From NCBI GenBank assembly GCA_963995505.1, contig OZ023181.1, positions 16,364,221 through 16,428,220 on the forward strand: 64,000 bases of DNA, given 5' to 3'. Made by a program: the position numbers and the translations under genes. Under the pieces are notes generated by a model. The model made no database searches and was not told where the DNA came from. It saw nothing but the letters and a program-made list of their open reading frames with translations. Every line of letters starts with the position of its first letter. Position 1 is the first letter of the stretch. Positions 63,690 to 64,000 of this stretch are shown here, in pieces. The stretch comes from Hypericum androsaemum. Taxonomy: Eukaryota > Streptophyta > Magnoliopsida > Malpighiales > Hypericaceae.

Positions 63690-63731
63690 ACTTCAACAGA
63701 GTTTTTTTTTAGAATTTACTTCAACAGAGTT
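63690..63731. mobile_element. Ultra-short poly-T insertion with 14-bp TSD
   Basis: tttttttagaattt (63704-63717) between two perfect copies of acttcaacagagtt. Confidence 0.7.
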
Positions 63732-64000
63732 AGACATGATAAAACAATTGTATATGTTAACACAAGGACAGAAAAAAAAGTAAATTTTGTATGACCATCA
63801 CATATATAAAATATTGAAATATTTGCTATTCAAAGGTAAGTATCATCGTTAATTTTTCAAAAAACAATTACCCATGTTTGTATTGTAGATACTCTTTCTT
63901 CGATGGCTTTACTGTTGAAAAAAGCTACTTTGTTACTCTGATTACATATGGCAATGGGTATGGTAGGGTATTGATAAGACTCTATCCATATTTTAGTTTT

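Overview
This window is nuclear DNA of a flowering plant, very probably a eudicot. It has spliced class III peroxidase genes, plant LTR retrotransposons primed by initiator tRNA-Met, a 5S-bearing Cassandra-type LTR, tRNA-derived SINEs, hAT, Mutator-like and Helitron-like DNA transposons, and two inserts of plastid rRNA. The species cannot be named from the sequence. No bacterial, phage or CRISPR features were seen. Everything here was read by eye, without database searches.

The resident genes form a tandem array of class III peroxidases of the PRX50/PRX51 type, all on the minus strand. Three copies look intact (10280-11725, 38006-41344, 50193-52439; 329, 328 and 329 codons by my splice model). 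One is a truncated pseudogene (34237-34433). Duplicated flanking DNA gives ancestral units of roughly 5 kb: about 7195-12580, 33780-34433, 37700-43090, and 43090-43297 continued at 49805-53700. Each intact copy has a TATA box about 90-110 bp upstream and then an AT-rich tandem repeat with about 7, 5 and 3 monomers. The units can be compared with each other, so several insertions have an 'empty site' inside this same window.

Nearly everything else is nested transposons. From left to right: a plastid 16S fragment (225-293); a SINE (849-1040); a Pack-MULE carrying a subtilase fragment (1994-3042); a MITE (3581-3754); Helitron-like ends with a captured ROMO1-like first exon (4055-5586); a second SINE (5686-5882); a near-perfect 28-bp hairpin (7098-7188); a Cassandra remnant (8219-8403); an internally deleted Copia (8464-9971); peroxidase 1; a hAT-like element (12585-19838) split by a Ty3/Gypsy element (13279-19732); a MULE-like nest (about 19902-23773); a Gypsy remnant (23795-31630) invaded by a young Copia (24428-30624) and a Cassandra solo LTR (31115-31360); a SAGA/ADA1-like pseudogene split by a MULE (31640-33228); the peroxidase pseudogene fused to a decayed Copia (34237-37698); peroxidase 3, with a MULE-like element in intron 2; a Copia element with an inverted internal duplication (43903-49766); peroxidase 4; a MULE-like element (54126-60660) invaded by a young Copia (55144-60512); and a hAT-like element carrying plastid 23S rRNA (61771-62978).

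The least expected pattern is a set of very short insertions of 8-18 bp. Each is little more than a poly-A/T tail and each is flanked by a 9-20 bp target-site duplication. Two have a clean empty site in a peroxidase paralog. They look like LINE-machinery insertions that kept almost nothing but the tail.
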